A DNA stretch of 64,000 bases from assembly GCA_003996215.1 (NCBI GenBank), contig QJPP01002920.1, positions 62,001 through 126,000 of the forward strand, read 5' to 3'. Under the pieces are notes generated by a model. It made no database searches. It saw only the letters and a list, made by a program, of their open reading frames with translations, and had not been told where the DNA came from. The stretch comes from Jaltomata sinuosa. Lineage: Eukaryota; Streptophyta; Magnoliopsida; Solanales; Solanaceae. The stretch's first letter is position 1. Each line of letters starts with the position of its first letter. Positions 1-11,300 of the stretch are shown here, piece after piece. A program made the position numbers and the translations under genes.

Positions 1-921
1 TAGTACTCTAATCTAAATATAATATCTTCATTTTCAAATGTATATTGAGATTTTGATATTTTAATTTTAATAAAACCCAAACGGTCCCTTATATATGGTC
101 CTTAGTCTCTAGCTTGCTAGTAATACCAAGTGGTCTTTAAAATAAAGATATTATTAATATTTTGTTAATCTTTTAAAGAAAGATGTCGAGAGAAGGTCTT
201 AGTCCTTAAAATACATTATGCAAAGAGAGATTGAAGATGAAGATTTTCTGACACAGGTAATGCAGGCTCTGAATGGAAAAAACAGATAAAGTAACAATCA
301 ATCAGATGAGCATATCTCAAGTGATACCAATCTTCCCTGGAAAAAAATCTAATCTGTGCAAAGCCGATCTATGGATAAAAAGAAAAATGCCGGAATAGAA
401 AATGAAAGAAAAAATTCAAATTTGTTTGGAAGTGTGAGGTAGGTAGACGGGTAGTATGCATCTGAATAACCGATAAATTCCAACAGTGATAGTTAAACTA
501 ATCAGATGGGCTGCTCCAAATCCTGGAGCTGACATTTAAATCAAAAATTAACATCGAGTCCCGATCATTCGTAAAACGCAAAATTAAATTAATAAATTTA
601 GAGTTGATTCTTTGTTGTCTTTCATCAAATTTGGCAGAAATATCTTTCTTTGGGAATGAAAAAAGAGAAAAGAAATCAAGTGGAAAGAAGAAAAGATGCT
701 CCTTTTTTTTTTTACATTGTCAATTGTGAAATTGCTTTTGCTTGAAGAATCATATGACTAAAGAGGAAATCAAAGCTACCAACTTTGGTTTTCTGTTAGG
801 TGTTTGTCCTAATTGATTGACACTTATTTTTTCTAAAAGCAAAAAATCTTTTTTAATATTTTGGTTAATCTTTTTTTTTTTTTTTTGAAAAAAATATATT
901 TGAATTATCACTACCTTACGC
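1..921. other. AT-rich intergenic DNA
   Basis: No open frame of useful length, no terminal repeats and no recognisable element. Poly-T and poly-A runs are common near 700-720 and 865-890. Confidence 0.6.
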
Positions 922-1036
922 TCTGACTCGAGTAATATGAGGCTCGTGAAATCTTGTGTGAATCAGCAAGGACCATCTTGCAAGGCTAAATACTCCTGGT
1001 TGACTGTTAGCGAAGTAGTACCGTGAGGAAAAGACG
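922..1036 (+). pseudogene. Nuclear copy of a plastid 23S rRNA fragment (NUPT)
   Basis: About 115 bp match the plastid (bacterial-type) 23S rRNA. The best-conserved stretches are GTGTGAATCAGCAAGGACC, CTTGCAAGGCTAAATACTCC and GCGAAGTAGTACCGTGAGG. These belong to the 5' third of the 23S molecule and were recognised from knowledge of that rRNA. The left part (about 924-955) is more diverged, and most visible differences from the remembered plastid sequence are C-to-T or G-to-A. The similarity stops abruptly on both sides, with no 16S, tRNA or 4.5S neighbour. It is therefore an old nuclear insertion of plastid DNA and not a working rRNA gene. A mitochondrial intermediate cannot be excluded. Confidence 0.8.
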
Positions 1037-2559
1037 CTTGATATTCGAACATTGACTCGAGACATTTTCTCTACCCCTTCTCATCCGGAAAAAGAAAGGA
1101 CATCTTATATTTTTTAACTGATAACCATCTTTCGGCTAACTTGAATCTTCCATTTTCACTTTACAACACTCATAATGTAATTCTTTATGATTAGAGAGTC
1201 ATGTTTAGCTGAAAAATCTTTGAGACACAAGTGTAATCTTATTACTTGTGTAAATCTATTTAAGAATAAATTTTATAAGGTTATTCTCCGATACTTTTAT
1301 ATTCTCTTTTATACTAATAGATTATTCATCTCTATTCCATATAGATGTAAGTGATCAAAATAAGTTAAATTATTATGTTTCTTTTGCTCTCTCATTTATT
1401 GTCATTTAAAGTTTGCGTTATTAACTTTCACGTGACATGTAAATTAAATAACGGCCCAACGGGCAATACTATCTGTCTACGACTAAATGATATTAATTAA
1501 TTCATATCTATTGCCAAATGATATTCTGAAATTTTTGACCGTAAATTTTGGATCTAACATTTGTTTCAAAGATATATTCCCAAAGACAAAAAAGTGTACT
1601 ATTACAAAAAGTTTAAAAGGGTATAAATTCATCTCGAATTGCATATATTTGGCTATCAATGCATAGAACCCAAAAATGTCTATCTGGTTGACTTAAAAAA
1701 CTTAAAATAATAGAGAATTTTCGTTGCCATTAAAAAGAGCTAGGGATTGTTAAGTGTCAAGTGGTGACGCTCATGACGGAGGGAAAACCTCTGGAAAAAT
1801 GGTGCACTATTAAAAAATTACTATTTTTTTACTGATATTTTGACTGAATCGTGGGAAAAGAAAAAATAATAATGTTTTTATACGGAAAAATTAAGAAGTT
1901 TCTCAGTATTTCAGTGAGAATTTGTTTTCCACCATATATTTTTTCAGTGAACTGATTTGGTGAAAAATGAGTGGGAAAATTATGTTCCGTAGCACAAAAT
2001 TCTCACTGATTCGCGATGGAAAAAGCCTTTATTTCTGCATTTCTGGTAGTGGTACATTACACCTTAGGCGAATCTCATATCGAAATGGGAGAAGAGAATT
2101 AGAGACCTTAAAAGAATGAGTTAAAATCAATTGTTGAGGCGTCTTTTGAGTTAAAATCCAATGAGTAAATGTGCATACCTAGACTCAAAACGAACAATAC
2201 TTTAACAGTTGAACTAGGATCGGTCCTGACTTAGGTATATTTTAAGTAAATTCATTTTTAATTCATTCGTTTCTCGTACCGAAAGGCTTAAAAGAGATGA
2301 GGTATATATTCCTATTTGACTTATCCCTACTTTTTAACTCTTTGAAGAAAACAAAAATAGTAGTTAAAACCCTAGATTTTTCTATCTTTTTCAATGTGAC
2401 AATTGACAAATATCTTATAGAACCTAAGGCAAATGGAATTGGCATTGATTCTTTCTATTCTAAGTGTCAATAGAACGCATTTCTACTAGCCTCATATTAT
2501 CTTTTTCTATCTATTCTAAGCAATTTTGTGTTTTCTTGGAAATTATTTACCAATAAGGA
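1037..2559. other. AT-rich intergenic DNA
   Basis: Nothing recognisable. Around 1800-2040 short variants of 'tcactga/tcagtga' recur, suggesting an old decayed element, but no terminal repeats could be defined. Confidence 0.5.
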
Positions 2560-2745
2560 TTGTCATGGAGTGGTAATAGTACTCGTTCATTCTTAATCAG
2601 AGGTTTTGAGTTCGAGTCCCCCTGAATATGGAGTCGCGTTTGTTTGGGAACACTTTACCCTCCAGTGTGGGACTTCTCGGCGCGAATTCAAATTTAATCA
2701 GACTACAATATGAGTACTCAACACCAGATGGAAAATAAAAAAATT
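2560..2745 (+). mobile_element. tRNA-derived SINE (SolS-like)
   Basis: A pol III A-box-like stretch (TGGAGTGGTAATAGTACTC, about 2566-2584) is followed by a B box (GGTTTTGAGTTCGAGTCC, about 2602-2619). Then comes the conserved SINE body with 'ggagtcgcg...gtgggactt...ggcgcgaattc', ending in 'acaccagatggaaaataaaaaaa'. The organisation and wording fit the tRNA-related SINEs of Solanaceae. Four related copies lie in this window. No clear TSD was found. Confidence 0.75.
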
Positions 2746-3904
2746 GTGTTTTTATCATTCCCAAACATATATATGTAGGTCAAAATGGAATATTACCTTG
2801 ATATTTTGTACATGTCTATACATTTTGTGTTGTTTTTGTCCATCCAATCATAGGTAAAAATGGAATATTAGCCACCCTCTACATGAAGATAAGAATATTT
2901 TTATCTCCTAATACCACTTTATTTTAGAGCAAAAAATACATATCTTATATTGGTTTGCAATGCAAAAAGATCAACTTTTGACTGTAAAATCAATGAATAC
3001 TTATATTGGATTTCAAGACTCTTTGCAACTTTATCACTTTAATCTCCAAAAGAAACTTTGAGTCTCCTAAGTGATCTTTCATATCAAATTTGTTTTTTCA
3101 TTCGATATTGGGTATCCGCTTTAATTTAAATCTGAATAATATGATTTTTTCTAAGGAAGTCAAACATTCGGTGGTAACGTGTTCTCTATCCAAGACGAAA
3201 AAAAGGGTATCAATTTGTGAAGAAGACAAATTCTTAAATTAAAATAACCTAGAAATAACAATGGTACTAGAAAAATTATGAGAATGTTGCTTACCCTTAA
3301 ATTACATTTTCACCCTATGATATTTGTTGATTATTTTTCTTTTCTTTCTTTAATTGTTGGGGGAATTTTCACTCTAGGGAATATGTGCAATTTCAGATAA
3401 ACTTGAAAGACAAGAAGGTGGAATAAGATCACATGTGCTATCAAGGTCCATTAACTATATATACTTACAAAATTTAATTTTACAATATAGTTTTTCAGAT
3501 TTTAATAAATTTTATACAAATTGTATATATTTTATCAGATTTTTATACAATTTAGATGTACTTTAAGTTATCATAATCACAATATACATACAATTTATAT
3601 ACATATGTTATACACAAAAATTACATGTATCTTTTCAGAAATCTAACTTATACAAAATTTATACAGTTATTATTTACATATATCGTACAGAATTTATATA
3701 ATATTATACGTGAAATCGTAAGCGAGATTTGAAGCCGTGATCGATATTCGAAGTGGTTTTGTATATGTATTGAAAAGAAAAATACTTATTATGTTATTAT
3801 CTCAAAAAGTCATTGTTTTTGTTGATTTTAACAAGTTGAGTGGTGAAAAAAGATCTTATGAAGTTAACTATGTAATTAAGAGTAAAATAGAGATGTTTAA
3901 AAGA
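2746..3904. other. AT-rich intergenic DNA with short-period repeats
   Basis: Degenerate 'atacaatttatata/ttatacaaattt' motifs recur over about 3450-3700. A 66-codon frame at 3737-3937 runs into the minisatellite and has no recognisable domain; it is not called as a gene. Confidence 0.5.
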
Positions 3905-4475
3905 AAAAAACATATTAATCTTTCTGAAACAGATTAAATAGAAAAGAATATTGTATCAGACCTAACAAAAAACACATCAATCTTTCTGAAACAGACTAAA
4001 TAGAAAAGAATATCGTATCAGACCTAACAAAAAAACACATCAATCTTTCTGAAACATGCTAAATAGAAAGAATATCTATCAGACCTAACAGAAAAATGCA
4101 TCAATCTTTCTGAAACAGACTAAATAGAAAAGAATATTGTATTAGACCTAACAAAAAAACACGTCAATCTTTCTGAAACAGACTAAATAGAAAAGAATAT
4201 CGTATCATACCTAACAAAAAACACACATCAATCTTTCTGAAACAGACTACATAAAAAAGAATATCGTATCAAACCTAACAAAAAAACACATCAATCTTTC
4301 TGAAACAGACTAATAGAAAAGAATATCGCATCAGGCCTAACAAAAGAACACATCAATCTTTCTGAAACAGACTAAATAAAAAAGTATCGTATCAAACCTA
4401 ATAAAAAAGCACATTAATTTTTTTGAAACAGACTAAATAGAAAAGAATATCGTATCAAACCTAACAAAAGACATA
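3905..4475. repeat. 62-bp minisatellite, about 9 copies
   Basis: Nine head-to-tail copies of a roughly 62-bp unit. The core 'caatctttctgaaacagac' recurs near 3924, 3984, 4048, 4110, 4175, 4238, 4301, 4362 and 4423, followed each time by 'taaatagaaaagaatatcgtatcagacctaac' variants. Copies differ by single substitutions and 1-3 bp indels. No coding capacity and no known family. Confidence 0.9.
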
Positions 4476-4831
4476 TAGTTAGAACTTCACCAAAGGAGAG
4501 AGCACAGCGGATAAGTGTACTGATTCTTAAGTGGTCCATGAAATGAATGTGGTCACCTCTAGAATGTGAATTAGTCACAAACAAAATAGTACTACATGTT
4601 GGAAAACTATGAACATGGGCTCTAAAATTATTTTCACTAAATGCATGATTGTAGTTCAATGAAATCACAAGTAGTACTCTTAGCCCTACAATGGGTCCAA
4701 GACTGATCTCAATGCAATGGGTGGGTTCATCTTGGATTTTATTGGATGAACCATCAATCATATAAAGTATAACCACATGTTAGGGTTTTTGCTTTGTGAT
4801 TGAGAAGACTATATGGGGCTAACACGTATGG

Positions 4832-5410
4832 TGTTTGCAACAAATATTAAAGTGATGAAAATTGACTGCAATCACAATTAATGAAATATGATGATATAAT
4901 AGAGATTTTTATTTTATTTTTTATCTAGTATTCGATAAATATTCAGGGCTCGAATCCGAGACCTCTGGTTAAGGGAGGAGCAGCCCCATTCATTGCACAA
5001 TATTATTTTTGTGGTTGAAACAGAGATTTTGTAATGAATATTTCTGAATACAACTTTATTTATCCCTTGATTCTTCTCTCTTAAATATTTTCCGTGATTT
5101 AAGGGTTGTTAATAGCGTATTTCTTGAACGTAGAATGATATAAACCTCCTTGTGATGTATTTGATCACCAAGAACATCGGACAGCACTTTGCATTGAGAA
5201 AGACAATATTTGATCTCTTTGTGAATACCCAAGATTTTATGAGATATTCAAGATCTTGATCTCTTTGTGAATGCCCAATAATTTATGAGATATTTGAGAT
5301 GTCTCTTCAAGGAAATATGTATTCCTTTTTTATAACTATGAATTAGAATTCAGAATAGAGTAGCCAAAATCCTAATAAAAATTGAGAGTCCCACATTATA
5401 ATGTCTTGCA
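4832..5410 (-). mobile_element. Solo LTR of the 47.7-kb LTR family, interrupted by a SINE
   Basis: It starts TGTTTGCAACAAA and ends ...AATGTCTTGCA. It shares the internal order of the complete element at 47734-48662: 'ttgcaatcac', 'attcttctctc', 'gtagcgtatttctt', 'gagtcccaca'. Flanks are tatgg / tatga, a near-matching 5-bp TSD. Only one LTR is present and no internal domain, so it is a solo LTR. The LTR sense strand (by analogy with the complete copy) is minus. It is longer than the 383-bp LTR because of the SINE piece at about 4895-5012 and an internal repeat of 'gatctctttgtgaat'. Confidence 0.65.
4895..5012 (-). mobile_element. Internally deleted SINE nested in the solo LTR
   Basis: Read on the minus strand it has an A-box-like start and the B box GGTCTCGGATTCGAGCC, then jumps to an A-rich tail, so the middle of the SINE body is missing. 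It splits the LTR-family sequence on either side and so inserted after the LTR. Confidence 0.6.
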
Positions 5411-5840
5411 TATGATTTTTTTTTAAAACTAACTGTTGTATTAAATACCAGTAAACCAACACAGCTTGCTTCAATCTAACAAGTCACAACATATCAACTA
5501 GAGCTCAAACTTTTTTTTTGTGCAGTGTTGGCTAGTGGTAGTTGTGTCGTGGCGGAATCAGAAATTTTGGCAAGAAAATTAAAAAATATAGAGGAATGTC
5601 ACACTTGAAATTTGAATCTACGACATAAACTAATTTTTGAATTTCATTCGCCTTAAATTAGTTGTCGTGTTTCTCTTTTACATGCCTTTTAAAAAAATAT
5701 TAATTAGGAGGAAGTTTTGACTATTTTACCCTCATTTATGTCGGAAGATATAATTCTCTTCATTAAATATTTGCTCTATTAAAGTGTTTCTCGTATTCAA
5801 GAACATTAATTACTATCGAGGATAAAATGGAAAGAATATA
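5411..5840. other. Intergenic DNA with a MITE-like fragment
   Basis: Near 5540-5660 there is 'gtggcggaatcagaaatttt', related to the GTGGCGGA element family at 20.3-26.1 kb but without a matching right end. Confidence 0.4.
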
Positions 5841-6080
5841 CTCCCTCTATTCATTTTTACTTATCCACTTTCGACTTTGCACGTAATATGAGTATTTAAT
5901 CATAATACTTATAATTGATGTATAGTCTTAAGTCTTGGAAAATGATTTGGAGAATAATAAGTAATCATGTTGAGGATAAAATAGAATTTTTTTAATCTTT
6001 TGTTGATATATTAAAAGTGATAACTGACAAGTAAAAATGAAAATCTATTTTTAAAATAATGGATAAGTAAAAGGAGAAAG
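5841..6080. mobile_element. Stowaway-like MITE
   Basis: CTCCCTCTATTCATTTTTACTTATCC at the left is the inverted partner of '...ggataagtaaaaggagaaag' at the right, and both are flanked by the dinucleotide TA. Length about 240 bp, no coding capacity, as expected for Tc1/mariner-derived Stowaway elements. Confidence 0.7.
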
Positions 6081-6403
6081 TATTTATTTTGTCTTAAACT
6101 TCTAAAATACTACCAAATAATGTGAGACAATTAATTTTAAAAATCACGACAAATAACTTAAGACGGAGGAAACAGAGATTATGCTGAGAAATAAAATGGA
6201 AAGGCTGAATTTATTAACCAAAACAAGACTTGCAACTTGCAACAGAGTCATATATATCAGCCAATAAATACCAAAAAACACAATAGTGATAGAAAAACAT
6301 TAATATCAGTATTTAAGTGATGCTTAAAATGGCTGCATGAAATAGGGGGAAGTCATAATCAAATTAATTAAACACAGCAAAGAGACAGAGCTGAAATGTT
6401 GTA

Positions 6404-6598
6404 CTCTCTGTTCCATATTAGTTGAATAATTGCTCACTATACTAAAAATAATTGTCTCATATTAGTTGACTATCTTACTAAATAAATAAAGGATTAATTA
6501 AATTTTAAAGAGTAAATTAGTAAAATAGTCTTCTTATTTATGATTTCTTAATATCCGTGTAAAAAGGAAAGTGTCCAACTAATATCGGACGTAGGAAG
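6404..6598. mobile_element. Stowaway-like MITE
   Basis: Inverted ends CTCTGTTCCATATTAGTTG / CAACTAATATCGGACGTAGG with TA on each side. Length about 195 bp. Confidence 0.65.
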
Positions 6599-6939
6599 TA
6601 CAAAATTCCTACAAAATTCAGAACATCCCCCCACTCTCAATCAATTTATACATTCATTGTTCAATTATTATTATTGCTTTAAAGTTTTTAAATTAAATAT
6701 CACTTTTATGTCTTTGACCAAATATTTGAATTTTTAGTCAAAAAAGCAGCTTACCCAAATTAGTTTTGCTTTTCTTGAAGTCGGTCAATAATGCTCTTCA
6801 TTTTATTTGCACTTTTTCCATTAATGCCATAAATTTACCTCTTTGGTCATGCTTTTAACAAAGGAGGTCAAATATTTTGTCATGCGTTTGTGACAAAAAT
6901 GAATTTTAGTACAGAGACATTATCTCTTATTAGTTGGCG
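6599..6939. other. Intergenic DNA
   Basis: Nothing recognisable. Confidence 0.5.
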
Positions 6940-7415
6940 GTGATAGGTTTGGGAAGAGGTAGAGGTAGATCGAAAAAGTATTGGAGAGAGATGTTTAGAT
7001 AGGACACGAGTCACCTGTTGTTTACTGAGAACATGATTCTACATCGGAAAATATGAAGGTCGAGGATTAGAATAGAAAGTAAATAAGTAGTCGAGCGTTG
7101 TCTAGTTTTCTTTATCAGTATTGTTATTGTTACTCTTCTATCATCTTATTTTTTGATTTTATTATTACATGCTATTTAGCTTGCTTCGATTATCGTATTA
7201 TTTATGGTTGCTATTGTTCTTCTCATTTGTTTTTAGCATGACTTATTTATTACTGTATTTTCTTTCTATAATTGTTTTTGATATGTTTTGCTTGAATTAA
7301 AGGTCTAGTGGAAACAACTTCTCTACCTTTATAAAAATGAGGCCAAAATTGCATACACACCACTCTTCTCAATTTTCACTTATGAAATTACATGAATATA
7401 TTGTTGTATCTTCAT
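6940..7415 (+). mobile_element. 3' end of a LINE/TS-type non-LTR element
   Basis: The segment contains remnants of a tail common in Solanaceae: 'gggaagaggtagaggtag', a decayed coding stretch reading RKIWRSRIRIES, then 'aaggtctagtggaaacaacttc' and 'gaaattacatgaatatattgttgt'. The last part matches the '...gggattacactgggtatgttgttgt' end of LINE/TS elements known from tobacco and tomato. It is 5'-truncated. A second copy lies at 13380-13765. Confidence 0.6.
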
Positions 7416-8312
7416 CTTTAGATTGAGTTAAACTTAAAATTTATTTCTTATCATGATATTAAAACTAGACACATCACAATTTATGATTTATCGAATGTTG
7501 TGCATCATATTATATTGCCCACACTTAAAATCTTCAATTAATTCTAAACATGGAAGGTGTATTTGAGTTTCCACATTGATGATGGGTGATGAGTTATTGG
7601 GTTTCTTTGTAGTGTATAATTTGGAACAATCATCACTTCATAAACTAATTTTTAGAATTCAATTAGAACTCAAATTTATTTCTTATCAATTCACTGAATA
7701 AGTAATCAAAATTTAAAATTTCAAACTCAACAAAGTTAAAATTATAGTAATTGTATATTTTCGAACTTAAACCTCTGTAATATTAAAATTCTGAATCCAC
7801 TTCTACCTATATAGTTATTTCAAATGTTTAAAAGAAATCATAACAATAAACAAGAGAGCATATCAGAAATGAAATTAGCAAGAAAAAGCAAAGGCCAAAA
7901 TCATATATAAAACAGAAAGTATATATCATATTATATCTTGGTATTCATTCATAGGAAAATACATGATGTCCATTACACATCCACTACTTATAACATGCCA
8001 CAAATAGAGCTGCGGGCTACATGCTTTTTTACCCCTTATCTTTTTTGGGGTGCCTTTGCAGCCACTTCAGCCAACAAAATGTCCACCAAAAAAAAAAAGA
8101 TACTAAAGTTTTAAAAAAAAAAACAATTCCCCATAAAGTTGATAATAAAAGTAAAAAAAGATACTAATTCCCTTTGGACTTCAAGAAATAACTGAAACCC
8201 AGGAAAAATCATAGGAATATTTTTCCTTTTTGTGGTATAACTTGTAAGTAAATTCTGTTTTCAGTTCAGTTGGGGTCGGGTCGGGTCAGTGGTAGTGGTT
8301 GTGTTTATGGAT
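7416..8312. other. Expansin 3' UTR and 3' flank
   Basis: The first few hundred bases left of the expansin stop codon (8313) should be its 3' UTR on the minus strand. No single convincing poly(A) signal stands out. The rest is AT-rich with no element boundaries. Confidence 0.4.
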
Positions 8313-11300
8313 CTAAACCCGGAAATTCTTGCCCTCGAATGTTTGTCCAAACTGCCAATTAGACGGTGCCACGTTGATAGTAGTGACACTGCGATGGTCG
8401 CTAGCCTTAACCCGAATCGAAAGGGCTTGACCCACGAGGGGAGAATTTGTTTGCCAATTTTGCCCCCAATTACGACTCATTGCTATCCATTGTGTGTTTG
8501 TGCCTTTAATGAGGACCTTCTGAATGTCCCCTGCACCCGCGACGTTTGTAACAAGAAGCAAGTTGAAGTACCGGAACCCGTTTATTGTGAATCGGATCCC
8601 TCCATGTTTTTGGCATGGTACCCTACATAAAAAGATTTGGTAAAACAAGTTAGTAATTTAACTAATGAAAGGTAACAAATTAATTTTAAAAAAATGAGAA
8701 TGCATTATGTAACAATCTTCTTTAAGACGATTGTGGAGACTCTACAAAAAGACTTCGATTTTTGTTAAGTTTTTTAGAGGCTAATCTACCTTTTAAATCT
8801 GGGTTTAGAGGCTACTCTACTTCAAATCTTAAATCGTGCTTATTTAAAAAGGTAATATATTTCTTTGAAGAGGCATCTCGAAATCTTATAAACTCCTGGG
8901 ATATTCACAAAGAGATCAAGACACCAAATACAAATATATCGCAAAGAGATTCAAATCATCCTACATTCGAGAAATACGTTACTAACAACACTCAAATCAT
9001 AGAGAATATTCAGGAGAAAAGAATCAATGGAGGAATAAATTGTACTCACAAATATTCATCAAAAAATTATATTTCTTCATATTTTATTTGTGATTGTAAT
9101 TTACTTTATATCACTTTAAATTTTATTGCAAACAATAGCACAAAGAAAATAATAGGTTAAGTCCATGCTCATATATAGCTGACAAGGGTGAAGTTACAGT
9201 TCTGCTTATTGATTCAATAAAAGTTAATATCTTACGCTCAAATGATAATGGAATGGTTAGGGTCATCCACCCTTACCTAAAGGTTTCAAGTTTGAGTTCT
9301 GTTAAAAGCGTTATTCCCAGAATGGCCCTACAATGTGTGATCTAAATATAGTCCGACTTCAATACAAGTATCGAACACCAAAAAAATAAAAAAATAAAAA
9401 CAAGAAGCACTAGGGTGACCGGTATTTCAGGTAAGGTGGGCCCACTAAATAGGTGCATGGATGGTGGGGGCCAGCAAGCGCGTGGGATAATGTGAGCCAT
9501 GTTTCGAATTCCTGAATTCGAAGCAAAGAGGAACAAATCCCAATTTGTTTGGTCACAGTTTTAAGGAATGAGACATTTCCCTTGTTACCCTCAAAATCAC
9601 CTCAAATTTGCAAATTTAACATTCCCTTGTACACATGGTACGAAAAACGCGTTCTTTTTTAATTTATTTATACTTTCTCGATTTCAAAATAAGTATCGCT
9701 CTAGCAAATTAAAATAAAAATAGTAATTCATTTTAAAATTATTTTTGTACTATTCAATTAAAAAACAATTAATATTTATTATTTTTAAATATATAAAATA
9801 AATATAAGCAACACTTATTTTGAAACGACATGAGTATTTACCTCTTTGTAGGGGACCAAACCCTAATTCAAATAATTATTATAGTGATAATGAAACTACC
9901 CTCAACATGTTAGACATATGGTGGTAAGTTAATGCAAACCTACAATTGCTGTCGGTGTCCCAAATGGAACCATATTTTTCAATTTATAAAATAACTTTTT
10001 TTACTTTAATTTTTTTTATTTTACGCTTAATTGAAAACCTTTATAGTCACACAATCCAAAAGCCCCAGATAAAAGTGTAATTATGCAACTATTATGACAT
10101 GATTACAAATTACTTTCTTAAGCCTCACATAGAATAAAACACATAAATTTGAAAGTCCAGCATACCCATCCAGAGGAAGTATTTATTTCCAAGACAGTGA
10201 TTAAAAAGCTAATACATAACTTATGATACTAAAATACCAATTATAACTTCAAATGCAACAAATTGTTATTATATCTCTATTCTTATTTGTTTATCTTACA
10301 TTTTTTTTAGTTTATTTTTAAAAAAAATAATATCTATTCTTTTTTGACAACTCTTTAATTTCAATTTTATACATAACGTACTTAAAATCACAAAATTAAA
10401 AATTATTTTAATATATTTTAAGCTTGTGATCACAAAATTCAAGTTTTTTTAAAAAAAAATTTCACCGTCCAATGAAAACAAGACAATGATAAGTAGTTCT
10501 AATATTTCAACATACTTACTCGGGGCGAGGAAATATGGTAAAAAAATCACTTACAATTTAAAAATAAGTAACTGATTTTTTCAGATCTATTATGTATAAA
10601 AAATGAAAATTTCTTGTAAAAAGGTCATAAAACTAAAAACAAAATATAATGGGCTAGATCTCCATTTTTCTCTGCCGAGGCCGGCATTAAATTACAGTAT
10701 GGTCAAAAGATTGCAATTTTCTACCCACAAAACAAAATATAATTAATTGGCGGATTTTCTCCCACACAGCAAATCTTTTCCCATAACCTCCTTTAAAATG
10801 TCAAAATTACCCCTCATGAAAGAGCCAAAGTGTGTTATACTCCCTCCCTCTATTTTTACCAGTATACTATGTTACAAATAAATGTACATTTTTAAGTGTT
10901 TAATTTATAAATAGGTAATTTAATGCACTAAAACTCACGTTATATATGAAATTTAAATAAAGATTAAACCACAAAGGTCTATTATATAAAGGCTGTTAAT
11001 TAAAAAATAATTTATTACTCCCTCATTTCAATTTGTTTGGCCTATTTTACTTTTTAATCCGTTTCAAAAATAAATTTTTTTCCTTTTCTAGAAACTATTT
11101 AATTTCAACTTTTCACGTGGCATATTCAAAACCACAAGATTAAAGGATATATTAATACATTCACATATCTTTAATTTAAGATCACAAGTTTCAAAAGTCT
11201 TCTTTACTTTCTTAAACTCCATGTCAAATCAAAATAAGCTAAACAAATTGAAACGAAAAAAGTATTTAATTTTTAATTTAATCTAAATATTAATTATTAT

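Noticed and set aside
2560..2745. tRNA gene, because of strong A- and B-box motifs
   Set aside because: No cloverleaf or anticodon arm; the boxes belong to a SINE with a body and A-rich tail, repeated elsewhere in the window.
8289..8630. 113-codon plus-strand frame
   Set aside because: It is the antisense shadow of expansin exon 3.
8762..9160. 132-codon plus-strand frame in expansin intron 2
   Set aside because: The DNA aligns in order with the LTR of the 47.7-kb element, so it is a solo LTR and not a gene.
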